Source of the DNA: Marinobacterium mangrovicola
GTDB taxonomy: Bacteria; Pseudomonadota; Gammaproteobacteria; Pseudomonadales; Balneatricaceae
Direction: 5' to 3'
DNA: 64,000 bases
NCBI RefSeq assembly: GCF_004339595.1
Contig: NZ_SMFU01000012.1
Span: 186,001 to 250,000 of the forward strand
Shown piece by piece: positions 63,940 through 64,000 of the stretch. The translations under genes and the position numbers were made by a program. The notes beneath the pieces are model-generated. The model searched no databases and had not been told where the DNA came from. It saw nothing but the letters and a program-made list of their open reading frames with translations. Every line of letters starts with the position of its first letter. Positions within the stretch are counted from its first letter, which is position 1.

Positions 63940-64000
63940 TTATTGATGGCCAGCGCTGCTGGCTTTGGCTTTATTCAGGGAGTCCGCCTGCCAGGGCATC
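63940..64000 (-). CDS. Possible 3' end of an upstream thiamin-precursor ABC transporter gene
   Basis: On the minus strand one frame reads MPWQADSLNKAKASSAGHQ and stops at 63940, 13 bases before the start of the binding-protein gene. A shorter frame ending LAGGLPE is also possible. A permease or ATPase gene is expected here, but the fragment is too short to identify. Confidence 0.35.
   Translation of the reverse strand, partial: MPWQADSLNKAKASSAGHQ

Noticed and set aside
63928-64000. Thiamin-pyrophosphate riboswitch before the thiamin operon
   Set aside because: The bases before the binding-protein gene lack the conserved CTGAGA and ACCTGA blocks and look like the end of another gene.

Overview
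The window is a GC-rich gammaproteobacterial chromosome segment. The layout (parA-parB, then atpIBEFHAGDC, then glmU-glmS) and the many small-molecule pumps and iron systems suggest a marine Oceanospirillales-type organism such as Marinobacterium. That placement is inferred from gene order and protein style, not from a search. No tRNA, rRNA, CRISPR array or complete insertion sequence was seen.

Region by region. 1-8.4 kb: end of parA, parB, and the complete nine-gene F1Fo ATP synthase operon with a clear sigma-70 promoter and a terminator. 8.5-12.7 kb: a two-gene RND efflux pump. 12.7-13.9 kb: a divergent NAD(P)-binding protein/HxlR regulator pair. 13.9-18.0 kb: a TrmB-family regulator divergent from glmU-glmS, with a perfect inverted repeat at the regulator's start. 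18.0-24.0 kb: LysR/MFS pair, an MHYT hybrid histidine kinase and a MarC-family protein.

24.1-51.4 kb is a large iron/metal acquisition island. On the minus strand, 24.1-33.9 kb holds a one-direction cluster read in the order FecI-like sigma factor, FecR-like anti-sigma factor, heme-type TonB receptor, hemophilin-like secreted protein, Slam (type XI secretion) outer-membrane translocator, TPR protein, heme oxygenase, DUF454 protein. I read this as a surface-signalled heme scavenging system: an exported heme carrier, its secretion pore, its receptor, the cytoplasmic heme-degrading enzyme, and a dedicated sigma/anti-sigma pair under Fur. 34.1-41.2 kb holds a second sigma/FecR/receptor set followed by a PepSY/DUF3649/DUF3325 operon. 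41.4-46.1 kb holds a divergent metal ABC importer with two solute-binding proteins, one without the metal-ligand motifs, and two small accessory proteins. 46.2-50.4 kb holds a third sigma/FecR/receptor set. A Fur-type box precedes each sigma gene, the heme receptor and the flavodoxin gene at 50.9-51.4 kb. Two families of FecI-type promoter motifs recur in front of the receptors, the heme oxygenase, the PepSY operon and the ABC operon.

51.5-64.0 kb: TerB, a MarR-EmrA-EmrB efflux operon with duplicated operator-like repeats, a membrane-anchored glutamate-synthase-domain protein, a small acidic protein, HexR, a PBP7-type endopeptidase, and a thiamin salvage operon (pyrimidine-binding ABC protein, two different TenA proteins, ThiC) that continues past the right edge. 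Short tandem duplications of 10-15 bp recur in and between genes across the window.
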